The notes under the pieces were generated by a model. It was not told the DNA's origin and did no database searches. It was given only the letters and a program-made list of their open reading frames with translations. Below are positions 7,749-14,516 of a stretch of DNA of 29,140 nt, in pieces (the stretch's first letter is position 1; every line of letters begins with the position of its first letter). The stretch comes from JALOTE01 sp031422195. GTDB taxonomy: Bacteria > Pseudomonadota > Alphaproteobacteria > Rhizobiales > Rhizobiaceae. The DNA is taken from assembly GCA_031422195.1 (NCBI GenBank), contig JANOPZ010000054.1:1-29140 (forward strand). The letters are read 5' to 3'. The position numbers were made by a program, and so were the translations under genes.

Positions 7749-8298
7749 GTTGGTTTATGGGTTTCTGCTCGCACTTTGCGGCTCAGTTCTTATTCATATT
7801 GCGATTATCTTACTGATTCCGCATTTTGATAAACCTGAAGTAACCAAACAAATTGAATTGCTGAGCCAATCCTTCGATCCATTGATCATAAAAGAAAGTC
7901 CGTCAGGTTTCCCAGTTCTGGGCCTTGATCCATTTTTTAACTACCGTGTTTGCGTATACGACCTGGAAAACGGTGGGTTCCAGCTCATGTCTAACGGGGA
8001 CGTTCCATTTTTTTCGGCAACATTGATTGCTGAAAATGGTGACGTATTGTTTTCAATTACTGACAGGCAAACCATCGCGCGAACGTTGAACATTGAAGTC
8101 CGCCCATTGGCTCAGCAACAACGCCTGTCGGAGTTGTCGGTCGACACTTCTGTTGTTTCTGGCGCTGTACCCGTTTTCGTTTCTGAAACCAAAGGCTATG
8201 CAATCGTGCGTGCGTTCGTCCCGGACGCAAGCTGGGATGAAATTGTCGGACAATACCTTAAAGATATTGTTTGCCAAACAATCGAAACTGCAAACTAA
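7741..8298 (+). CDS. DUF1254-domain membrane-anchored protein
   Basis: This 185-residue protein has an N-terminal membrane helix (about residues 4-26, ending IILLIPHF). The exported domain contains GLDPFFNYRVCVYDLENG and a VLFSITDRQTIA segment, which I associate with short DUF1254 proteins of Hyphomicrobiales. It starts at ATG 7741 inside the end of the DUF1214 gene, with AAGGAAG about nine bases upstream. DUF1254 and DUF1214 are commonly two domains of one polypeptide; here they are separate genes, each with its own anchor, which suggests a heteromeric envelope complex. Function is unknown. The last four bases overlap the convergent small gene at 8295. Confidence 0.8.
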   Translation: MFKLVYGFLLALCGSVLIHIAIILLIPHFDKPEVTKQIELLSQSFDPLIIKESPSGFPVLGLDPFFNYRVCVYDLENGGFQLMSNGDVPFFSATLIAENGDVLFSITDRQTIARTLNIEVRPLAQQQRLSELSVDTSVVSGAVPVFVSETKGYAIVRAFVPDASWDEIVGQYLKDIVCQTIETAN

Positions 8299-8465
8299 GC
8301 CGTCTTGCGGGACCTTTTGGCGGATTTTGCAATTATAGTTGAAGCTTCCGGCATCCGCTCATAGCGAACGCCCGGAAAAATTATGATCTGCCCTTTTTCA
8401 AGCCGGTGCTGCTGCTTTACTACCAGTTTGTCCAGGCGAAACTGAAGCGATAAAATCATTACCAT
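8295..8465 (-). CDS. Small basic conserved-looking protein, 56 residues
   Basis: I do not recognise a named family. The product is short and basic with a compact hydrophobic patch: VVKQQHRLEKGQIIIFPGV then RYERMP, ending in a Lys/Arg-rich tail. Upstream in-frame ATGs at 8504 and 8483 exist, but the start at 8465 is preceded by GGGGGAAG at good spacing, which decides the choice. Its stop overlaps the end of the convergent DUF1254 gene by four bases. The strong ribosome-binding site and the absence of competing coding capacity on the other strand support a real gene. Sequence comparison with other Hyphomicrobiales would settle it. Confidence 0.55.
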   Translation of the reverse strand: MVMILSLQFRLDKLVVKQQHRLEKGQIIIFPGVRYERMPEASTIIAKSAKRSRKTA

Positions 8466-8501
8466 CAACTTCCCCCGCCGCATATTCAACGACGCATTTC
8501 T

Positions 8502-8524
8502 CAACTTAAGTTGGTTATGGTTAA
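8502..8524. promoter_or_regulatory. 12-base palindrome next to a CtrA-like TTAACCAT site
   Basis: The perfect palindrome CAACTTAAGTTG (8502-8513) is followed three bases later by ATGGTTAA (8517-8524), which reads TTAACCAT on the minus strand. TTAACCAT is a known CtrA recognition octamer in alphaproteobacteria. The site lies between the divergent 56-residue gene (start 8465) and the DUF2336 gene (start 8597) and could serve either. The match may be chance in an A/T-rich intergenic region. Confidence 0.35.
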
Positions 8525-8596
8525 CAGAGCGCTAACCGTTTCCATGCATAGTGGTGTTGCTCGGAGTTTAATGGGCGGTTTAGGTTGGTCGCGTAG

Positions 8597-9514
8597 ATGA
8601 CACATTATGATTCACTAATATTCTCTGCTGCGGGCGCATTTGTATCTTTGCCAAGACCCGGCCGCAACGACGCTGACCGTCTGGACGCCTTGGCAATACC
8701 TTTGTTTGAGAGTTTAAGTATCGAGGGAAAACGGCGTATTGCTGCCGTGCTCAGTGAATGCCGGAGTGTCATGCCTGAAAAACTCGTTGAAGCACTCTTA
8801 ATCCAACCGCTTGACATCTCTGCCAGCCTTCTCATCTCCCGCGCTGAAATACCGGATGCCATATTGGAAAAAGCCATAGGCATTGGAGGCGAATCCCATG
8901 CCCGCGTCATTGCACTTAAATATAACATCAGCGCTTCCATAAAAAGGCGGATCGACACACTGGTTGAAGGTATCGTTCCTTTGACTGAAGTTGCAATTGA
9001 GCCGCTTTATTCAAAACCGGCATCGCTTTTCGGCACCGGGGATAGAACGCGCGCTCAAACAGAACTTGAACTGGCGCAAGACCGGCTGCGCGATATGATG
9101 ATGCGCAAAACTCTGCCTGATCGGGTTTCACAGCGATCCGTTGCGCCATTTCCGGTAGATGCCGACATTAACATCGTTGCACGTCTGATCAACTTAGCGC
9201 TTGAAGGTGATCCTGATTTTTTAAGCACCGCATTGGCAGATGAATGGTCAGCGCCATTTGCTGTGCTTCGCCCGCTTGTCAAGCGCAATGGAATACACAG
9301 TTTGACCATTTTACTGAAAGGACTGGAGTTTGGTGCAACAGACACATTCGCCATTGTCTCGGCGTTTAACCCGCTTGCTTTTGCCTCGCGAGAAGCAATT
9401 GCCTCATTTTACTTGAAATTTCAGTCCATTACAGAAACGGACGTTAAGCTGCTCACCGCCGCTTTTCATGTTGAAGCTACTGATCAAAGCTCAATTCAAA
9501 GCATCGTGGCCTAG
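8597..9514 (+). CDS. DUF2336-family protein
   Basis: This 305-residue, mostly helical protein has repeated short helix pairs. The segment VEALLIQPLDISASLLISRAEIPDAIL (around residues 63-90), with the spacing of HEAT-like helices, fits DUF2336, an alphaproteobacterial family without a defined reaction. No signal peptide or membrane helix is visible, so it is probably cytoplasmic. It is divergent from the 56-residue gene and shares with it a promoter region holding a CtrA-like site. Its 3' end overlaps the convergent DUF1491 gene by 38 bases. Family assignment is from pattern memory and moderately secure. Confidence 0.7.
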   Translation: MTHYDSLIFSAAGAFVSLPRPGRNDADRLDALAIPLFESLSIEGKRRIAAVLSECRSVMPEKLVEALLIQPLDISASLLISRAEIPDAILEKAIGIGGESHARVIALKYNISASIKRRIDTLVEGIVPLTEVAIEPLYSKPASLFGTGDRTRAQTELELAQDRLRDMMMRKTLPDRVSQRSVAPFPVDADINIVARLINLALEGDPDFLSTALADEWSAPFAVLRPLVKRNGIHSLTILLKGLEFGATDTFAIVSAFNPLAFASREAIASFYLKFQSITETDVKLLTAAFHVEATDQSSIQSIVA

Positions 9515-9851
9515 GTTTTTTTACGTCAAACGTTTCATTAAATTGAAGCTCATCGCATTCGCATTCAACAAACCATTGATCACGGTCAAAGCGCAATTCG
9601 CGTTCAATGAGTAAACTGAGTTCCATTTCACTAAAAACGCCACCGCGCCATTCAAATTGGCGCTCTTCGCTTTCCAAAGCTATTGCTGGAATGGCCAAAC
9701 GTAAAGCCCCGCCGCGCGCGCGCAATACCAAATTTATGGCACCGGCCTGATCATGCCCTTTGACCAAAATACTGGCATAGCCGCCAGCAGTTTGTATTTG
9801 GCGCAGTTTTGCTGCAACCCAAAAGCCGCTGGCCAGCCTTGTCCCGGTCAA
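9477..9851 (-). CDS. DUF1491-family protein
   Basis: This 124-residue protein starts with RLASGFWVAAKLRQIQTAGG, the usual DUF1491 opening (an XWVxAxLRR pattern), and continues with SILVKGHDQAGAINLVL and an acidic-aromatic C-terminal half. The family is small, cytoplasmic and uncharacterised. There is no ATG or GTG upstream of the conserved region before a stop, so TTG at 9851 is the likely initiator, 13 bases after the stop of the peptidoglycan-binding-domain gene. That unusual start and the lack of a clear Shine-Dalgarno suggest weak translation or coupling to the upstream gene. Confidence 0.82.
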   Translation of the reverse strand: MTGTRLASGFWVAAKLRQIQTAGGYASILVKGHDQAGAINLVLRARGGALRLAIPAIALESEERQFEWRGGVFSEMELSLLIERELRFDRDQWFVECECDELQFNETFDVKKPRPRCFELSFDQ

Positions 9852-9864
9852 GGCCGAAATGGCT

Positions 9865-10716
9865 TCAATTGATTAAACCCTCATTGCGCATTTTGTTCAA
9901 AAATGCGTCGTTTACGTTGCCGGTCACCGGTAAACGCACGATATTTTGAAAATCCTCAATAGCCTTTCGGGTTCTTGAACCCATTTGGCCATCAGCAACC
10001 AGTTCAATGTTGAGAAACTGACGTAAACCCGCTTGTATTTGCATAACCAATGGGTCGCCGTTTTCGGCTAGTTTATCGCCATTTAACTTGGGCTGCACAG
10101 CAATATTATCAAATTTGGGTCTTGGCGACGGGCGAATTGAGGCCACAATGTCGCCATCGGCCCCGGCACTTTTGGGATTGCCAATTTCATTTTCAACAAT
10201 CGCGGCGACTTCTGCTTCATTCACGCGCGGGGCGGGTACAGCCCGTAAATTAGCCAATAACTGATCAGAGATGTCACCAGTCTGCGGCATGCGCAATATG
10301 CCTTGATAAGCAGCGATGGCCAGCCTGGTTTGACTGCCCATAACGCCATCAACGTCACCGTGATAAAGTCGCAGATCACGCAGTGTGGTTTGTACGCCCA
10401 TAATCGTTGGGTCTGCAACTTGTGCTTGGGGCAACGGCAAAGGGTTGGCTTTTCTGGAAATTTGCGAGGCGTCATTTTTAGCGCTACTTGCTGGCGCGGC
10501 CATATTGTCGCGCGTTGAATAAAATGCGTTTTCATGCGAATTTGGCTGATACCAAAGTGCATTTGATGCAACAAAGCCAAACAAAGCAATAAACGTTACC
10601 ATTGCAGCAAATGTCCCGGGACGCTCTCGCAATGTCTCGCTTAAGGTAGCGGTCAACCCATCCATTAAACCTGAAGGACGGTCATAGTCATCGAATACTT
10701 CATCACGCCGCGGCAT
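9865..10716 (-). CDS. Membrane-anchored protein with two peptidoglycan-binding (PG_binding_1) domains
   Basis: This 283-residue protein has a cytoplasmic N-terminus of about 38 residues, one membrane helix (around 38-56, TFAAMVTFIALFGFVASNA), a polar linker and two PG_binding_1 repeats. The first is around residues 105-160 (TTLRDLRLYHGDVDGVMGSQ) and the second around 218-278 (GLRQFLNIELVADGQMGSRT). Each carries the typical D-G-x-x-G-x-x-T turn. It should hold the inner membrane to the cell wall or recruit a partner there; no catalytic domain is present. ATG at 10716 has AGGAG six bases upstream and is preferred over an in-frame start 18 bases earlier. The start overlaps the histidine kinase end by 14 bases, suggesting joint production. 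Confidence 0.88.
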   Translation of the reverse strand: MPRRDEVFDDYDRPSGLMDGLTATLSETLRERPGTFAAMVTFIALFGFVASNALWYQPNSHENAFYSTRDNMAAPASSAKNDASQISRKANPLPLPQAQVADPTIMGVQTTLRDLRLYHGDVDGVMGSQTRLAIAAYQGILRMPQTGDISDQLLANLRAVPAPRVNEAEVAAIVENEIGNPKSAGADGDIVASIRPSPRPKFDNIAVQPKLNGDKLAENGDPLVMQIQAGLRQFLNIELVADGQMGSRTRKAIEDFQNIVRLPVTGNVNDAFLNKMRNEGLIN

Positions 10717-12184
10717 GTTTTTCTCCTGCTGCACTCTCTAAATTGGATTTAACCTCTAAGCGATTACTGGCCTTAGGTTGAAAATTTGAAAACTCGACCA
10801 AGCTGGAGGCCGAAAATGCGATGGTCACTTGCGTGCCTTTGCCTGGCCTGCTTTCAAAGCTGATGCGCCCGCCAATTTCATCAACAAGGCGCCTTACAAT
10901 AGCGAGGCCAAGCCCGCAGCCTTCAATTTCACCGGCTTTATCGGTTCGAAAATTACGTTGCCCGAGCCGCGCCACGTCTTCAGGCGCTAGTCCGTTGCCA
11001 TTATCGGTCACGGTAAGGGACCAACCATTTGCTGCGCTGGATCCGTTAAGTTCGACCGAAGCCCCGGCAGGCGAAAATTTTATCGCATTCGAAATGAGAT
11101 TGGTTAGTATTTGCCGCATTGCCATGCTTTTCACAGCTTTTTCAGCAATTGAAGCAGGTACACGATTGAAAATGGTAATCGACTTTTGCTGCGCCATTGG
11201 CTGAAGCAAAGCCACACAGTCTTCAACCACTGAGCCAAAGGCAACTGCTTGGCTTTCGTCACTATCTGGCTGCGCTTGCAGGATGGCACTTGTCATATCA
11301 ATAAGATTGCGTCCGGCCGATGCAATCAGGTTTGGATAGGTGCGGCGCATTTCTTCTGTGCAAGTTAGACCTTGCGCCAAAGTTTCTGCAAATCCAACTA
11401 TTGCGGCCAATGGCGTGCGCAGCTCATGAGCCAATTCGCTTAAAGCAGCACGTTCTACAACCTGGTTTGTATTTTTTGTTGCCGGGCGCAAAGCAGCAAG
11501 TATTCTGCCATCCTGCGCCATTAGGAACATTTGAGTATTGGCAAAACGGCTTTTATCAGCCCCGTAAATGCGCAGCGTCAATTCTTGGACTAATCTTGTT
11601 GCATCGCGGCACGCCAATAAAAAGGCGGGTCGGTCGCCGATATGAATATGTTCTAAAAGCAAAGACCCAATTACAAATCTCCCGCTTTTGCTCGCAAAAA
11701 CTTTGGATTTACAATCGATTTCTGTGATCTCGTCAAAAAATAGTGCAGCTTGCCATTGATCAGCCGGGTTTACGCTTGGGCTTTGTTTGCTGACGCTGGG
11801 TTCTGTTGCAGGTTTTCCGAACACAAAAGCTAAACCGGTGGCAAACGCCCCTCCAGCAATCAGTGCCGTTGTAATAGGCAAAACTTCCGTTGAAACAGCC
11901 GCCGTCGCGGCCAGTGCAAGTGTCCCGCCAACAAGCCAATTTTGACTGCTCAAGACTTTAGGTCGTAACGATAAGGCCGCCGCACCAAGCGCGGCGGCGC
12001 TGCCTACAGGCATCAACCAGTCTAAAGCGTTGCGGGCGCCTTCCGCAAAAACAAACACAAAGGCTCCAGTCAGTGCAATTGACGCCACGCAAAGTAAGAG
12101 GGCAGCTTGGCGATTACCTGCGCCTGATTCTTGAGGCGAGGTATCAGAATTCAACTTTGCTCGGTTGGGGTTAAAGTCAGCCAT
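10703..12184 (-). CDS. Membrane sensor histidine kinase, possibly of the cell-cycle (DivJ/PleC-like) group
   Basis: This 493-residue kinase has about four closely packed membrane helices in residues 27-125, then a PAS-like region with LLEHIHIGDRPAFLLA. A HisKA domain follows, with phosphoacceptor His253 in SELAHELRTPLAAI, and then a HATPase domain with LTNLISNAIKFSPAG, TVTDNGNGL, CGLGLAIVRRL and GKGTQVTIAF. All ATP-binding boxes are present. There is no periplasmic sensor loop of any size and no adjacent response regulator, so its partner is encoded elsewhere. The HxxDRxAFL motif reminds me of DivJ/PdhS-type kinases, which is an inference. ATG at 12184 is preferred over GTG at 12202. The gene overlaps the peptidoglycan-binding-domain gene, linking signalling with the cell wall. 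Confidence 0.9.
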   Translation of the reverse strand: MADFNPNRAKLNSDTSPQESGAGNRQAALLLCVASIALTGAFVFVFAEGARNALDWLMPVGSAAALGAAALSLRPKVLSSQNWLVGGTLALAATAAVSTEVLPITTALIAGGAFATGLAFVFGKPATEPSVSKQSPSVNPADQWQAALFFDEITEIDCKSKVFASKSGRFVIGSLLLEHIHIGDRPAFLLACRDATRLVQELTLRIYGADKSRFANTQMFLMAQDGRILAALRPATKNTNQVVERAALSELAHELRTPLAAIVGFAETLAQGLTCTEEMRRTYPNLIASAGRNLIDMTSAILQAQPDSDESQAVAFGSVVEDCVALLQPMAQQKSITIFNRVPASIAEKAVKSMAMRQILTNLISNAIKFSPAGASVELNGSSAANGWSLTVTDNGNGLAPEDVARLGQRNFRTDKAGEIEGCGLGLAIVRRLVDEIGGRISFESRPGKGTQVTIAFSASSLVEFSNFQPKASNRLEVKSNLESAAGEKHAAA

Positions 12185-12327
12185 TATGTCCAGTTTAATC
12201 ACGCCATCGATTGGGTGCTTTAAGTTTGACTGATCTTGGCAAGGTGGCTTTAACGAAGATTGAACAGCGAAGCCGCTTGGCCCACTTCAACGTGTTGAAT
12301 CGCTGCTTTAGCCAAAAGCTGCTTTTC

Positions 12328-12335
12328 ATGGTTAA
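12328..12335 (-). promoter_or_regulatory. CtrA-like TTAACCAT site in the kinase/DUF5330 divergent region
   Basis: ATGGTTAA on the plus strand reads TTAACCAT on the minus strand, the same octamer as at 8517-8524. It lies in the 278-base region 12185-12462 between the divergent histidine kinase and DUF5330 genes. Apart from this site I see no convincing promoter, hairpin or gene in that region, only a short open stretch on the minus strand ending at 12250. Confidence 0.3.
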
Positions 12336-12462
12336 TCAACTGTATATTTTTTGGCCGCGATTTGCCTCAAATTATCAGACAGATTGAAAAACTATTCCAA
12401 CTTGATTGTGCGATGTTGTGTTTGGGATGGCGTGTCACAACGCTTGGACAAGGACACAAACT

Positions 12463-12771
12463 ATGATTTCAACCCTATTCAAATTGGGCTTTTGGGGCGG
12501 TTTAACGCTTCTTTTTATTCCGGTTGATCTTGGATCAGATCAAAATGGCCGAACTGTATCTGCTTTTGAGGCTGTTGTTGCCGCCAAAGAAACGGTTGAT
12601 GACCTGCGCGATATTTGCGTTCGCAAGCCAGATGTCTGTGAAACTGGCAGTGCGGCCATTGAGACAATATCCGCCCGCGCAAGAGCGTCGGCAAAGCTGG
12701 TGCTACAATATGTTGGCGATGATCCTGTCGAAACCGGTAAGCTCGTTCCGCCGAACGATGTTCAGGGTTAA
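12463..12771 (+). CDS. DUF5330-family small protein
   Basis: This 102-residue protein has a hydrophobic N-terminus (FKLGFWGGLTLLFIPVDLG) that is a signal or anchor, and a conserved core with SAFEAVVAAKETVDDLRDICVRKPDVCETG. The two cysteines in CVRKPDVC are characteristic of what I know as DUF5330. Function is unknown; it is presumably exported. ATG at 12463 has AGGAC about seven bases upstream. It lies 44 bases before sufE on the same strand, an arrangement I associate with Hyphomicrobiales chromosomes. Confidence 0.8.
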   Translation: MISTLFKLGFWGGLTLLFIPVDLGSDQNGRTVSAFEAVVAAKETVDDLRDICVRKPDVCETGSAAIETISARARASAKLVLQYVGDDPVETGKLVPPNDVQG

Positions 12772-12815
12772 TTTGTCATCTTTGCCTTTGGCCGGTTATC
12801 TGGCAAGACGAGATT

Positions 12816-13232
12816 ATGAGCACTTCAATTGATACCATTAAAGCCGATTTCGAATTTCTCGATGATTGGGAAGATCGTTATCGCTACATTATTGAACTGG
12901 GCCGCGACATGCAGCCGTTGGCTGATAGTGAAAAAAACGCAGCCAACAAAGTGGAAGGTTGTGCAAGCCAAGTGTGGCTGGTGAGTGAGAAAACACATTC
13001 AGACCCCGTATCGCTGAATTTTCACGGTGATTCTGATGCGCATATCGTTCGTGGGTTGGTAGCCATAGTGACCTCGGCTTTCACCGGCAAAACTCCCGCC
13101 GCAATTGTGCAACTTGATGCCGATGATCTTTTGAAGTCCCTCGGCCTTGATGCACATTTGTCTCAACAACGCTCAAACGGTTTGCGTGCTATGATTAGGC
13201 GTATCAAAGCCGAGGCCGCCGCATTGCATTAA
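12816..13232 (+). CDS. sufE: SufE-family sulfur acceptor protein
   Basis: This 138-residue protein is of normal SufE length. In the Fe-S cluster assembly pathway SufE accepts persulfide sulfur from the cysteine desulfurase SufS and passes it to the SufBCD scaffold in the cytoplasm. The catalytic cysteine is Cys49 in KVEGCASQVW, and the later GLDAHLSQQRSNGLRAMIRRI segment is the usual C-terminal helix. No other suf gene is nearby, so it is separate from any suf operon. Its stop codon overlaps the stop of the convergent DUF6456 gene by three bases. Confidence 0.95.
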   Translation: MSTSIDTIKADFEFLDDWEDRYRYIIELGRDMQPLADSEKNAANKVEGCASQVWLVSEKTHSDPVSLNFHGDSDAHIVRGLVAIVTSAFTGKTPAAIVQLDADDLLKSLGLDAHLSQQRSNGLRAMIRRIKAEAAALH

Positions 13233-13999
13233 AGTGACGGGCGATAATTTTCGGTTCCCCAAACGCGAATCTTTCCGGCTTCTTTGGAGGCCGGCGCATA
13301 ATGCCGGGCAAGAATAGAAAGACCGGCCCGCAACATCAGCTTACCCGAACGTTTCGGCCAGCCGCGTTCTATCTCCACTTTTTCTAAGCCTTTTAGAAAA
13401 CAGCAAACGTCAATCAGGAGGCCAGAAAATTCAGGCCCCACCGATTCTAGAGCCTTCGTCACGCGCAAGCGTGCCGCCACTGCTGCATCTGTTTGCGTCA
13501 CGCCGCCACCAGCGCCAGCGCTACCACGAATGGGTTCACCCCAACGCATACCAATACTCGGCAGCATATTGGCTCGCGTGAAATCAGAGCGCAATCGGTC
13601 TCCTGCATTCCATTCAGCGCTTCCAAGCATGGCCACGCCGTTTTTGTCCTTTCGTGCCGCCAAATAGTCGATTGGCGATTCAGCAGCAAGGCGGGTTACT
13701 GTTCGGGTTTCCCCATTTTCCGTTATTTCACAAAGCCGGGTTTCTCGTTTTACCGGGCTCAGTGAGCGTGGCGCATCTTTGGTCAAATGAAGTGTCATGC
13801 CAATACGTTTGACCCAGCCTTTTCGTGCAAGATAGGTCAAAGCCTTCGCGGAAACTAAAAAGCTTGGCGTGTCTTTTTTTCTCATCTCGAAAGTAGCTTC
13901 AGTTTTTGCGATTAATTCTGCTGTCCCAGAGCTAAGATAAGCAATAATGGCAGTGACTTCATCGCTTGGCGCTGCGCGGTGTTTTACCAAATCATCCAT
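13229..13999 (-). CDS. DUF6456-domain protein, possible DNA-binding regulator
   Basis: This 256-residue protein has an N-terminal part (about residues 35-85) resembling a helix-turn-helix/winged domain: SFLVSAKALTYLARKGWVKRIG. A C-terminal DUF6456 domain follows, including SPIDYLAARKD, RLRSDFTRANMLPSIGMRWG and a final LRAGLSILARHYAP helix. The family is uncharacterised. ATG at 13999 overlaps the preceding helix-turn-helix gene by eight bases, so I use it rather than an earlier in-frame start inside that gene. The pair probably forms an operon controlled from the palindrome at 14415. Confidence 0.82.
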   Translation of the reverse strand: MDDLVKHRAAPSDEVTAIIAYLSSGTAELIAKTEATFEMRKKDTPSFLVSAKALTYLARKGWVKRIGMTLHLTKDAPRSLSPVKRETRLCEITENGETRTVTRLAAESPIDYLAARKDKNGVAMLGSAEWNAGDRLRSDFTRANMLPSIGMRWGEPIRGSAGAGGGVTQTDAAVAARLRVTKALESVGPEFSGLLIDVCCFLKGLEKVEIERGWPKRSGKLMLRAGLSILARHYAPASKEAGKIRVWGTENYRPSL

Positions 14000-14402
14000 G
14001 ACAGCCGGCCTCACCGACAAATGCAATACGTGTAACCCGCTCAACTTGTTCCATGATGGCATCAAACTCACTGTCATCGCGCAAATCTTCTATGAGTTGC
14101 ACGGCATGGCTTACGGTGGTGCGGTCACGGCAAAGCGCTTTTCCAATCTCGGTCAAACTCACACCAAGCGTCGTATTGCATAGGTACATGGCAATCTGGC
14201 GCACTCGGGCAATACCTTGCGAGCAACGATTGGCTTGCCGCAAATCATGGCCAGAAACATTGAACAATGCTGAACAAAGATCGAGCACAGCTTCACAAAT
14301 CTGCGCGCGTTTTTCCGGCGTTGTATCATCGACCAGCCTATGGCCTGCCGGACCACCTGAATTCATATCGCCGTAATCAAAACTGGTGCGGTTGTTATTC
14401 AT
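13992..14402 (-). CDS. Helix-turn-helix protein with DnaA C-terminal-like domain
   Basis: This 136-residue protein contains a domain like domain IV of DnaA (Bac_DnaA_C): SQGIARVRQIAMYLCNTTLG, then SLTEIGKALCRDRTTVSHAV, which matches the DnaA signature helix-turn-helix around RDHTTVxHA. The AAA+ ATPase of DnaA is absent, so it may bind DnaA-box-like DNA without initiating replication itself. ATG at 14402 has GAGGGG six bases upstream. A perfect 16-base palindrome lies 12 bases before the start, consistent with autoregulation. It is co-directional and overlapping with the DUF6456 gene. Targets are unknown. Confidence 0.88.
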   Translation of the reverse strand: MNNNRTSFDYGDMNSGGPAGHRLVDDTTPEKRAQICEAVLDLCSALFNVSGHDLRQANRCSQGIARVRQIAMYLCNTTLGVSLTEIGKALCRDRTTVSHAVQLIEDLRDDSEFDAIMEQVERVTRIAFVGEAGCHG

Positions 14403-14414
14403 GTCAGCCCCTCA

Positions 14415-14430
14415 AAGGAATATATTCCTT
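14415..14430. promoter_or_regulatory. Perfect 16-base palindrome, candidate operator of the HTH/DUF6456 operon
   Basis: AAGGAATATATTCCTT is identical on both strands and lies 12 bases upstream of the ATG at 14402. Its centre contains TATATT, which could act as a -10 element, so a bound dimer would block transcription. No good -35 hexamer sits 16-18 bases upstream. The binding protein is unknown; the downstream helix-turn-helix product is the obvious candidate. Confidence 0.5.
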
Positions 14431-14466
14431 ATTTCATGAGGCGACGCAACGGGGATAAGTTAACAT

Positions 14467-14496
14467 AAAAAAAGCGCGGAGTATCGTCCGCGCTTT
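14467..14496 (-). terminator. Rho-independent terminator of mucR
   Basis: On the minus strand a perfect ten-base-pair GC-rich stem (AAAGCGCGGA and TCCGCGCTTT, six-base loop) runs into seven consecutive T's, 20 bases after the mucR stop codon. It separates mucR from the helix-turn-helix operon that follows in the same direction. Confidence 0.9.
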
Positions 14497-14516
14497 CCTT
14501 CAGGCTGTTTTTGATA

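Noticed and set aside
12250..12375. Short open stretch on the minus strand between the kinase and DUF5330 genes, ending in a helical-looking peptide (GQAASLFNLR).
   Set aside because: Only about 40 codons, no ATG or GTG start with a ribosome-binding site, and no recognisable family. It could be a decayed gene end, but this cannot be supported.
14450..14458. DnaA-box-like TTATCCCCG on the minus strand upstream of the DnaA-C-like gene.
   Set aside because: It differs from the TTATNCACA consensus at two positions beyond the variable base, and it is a single copy.
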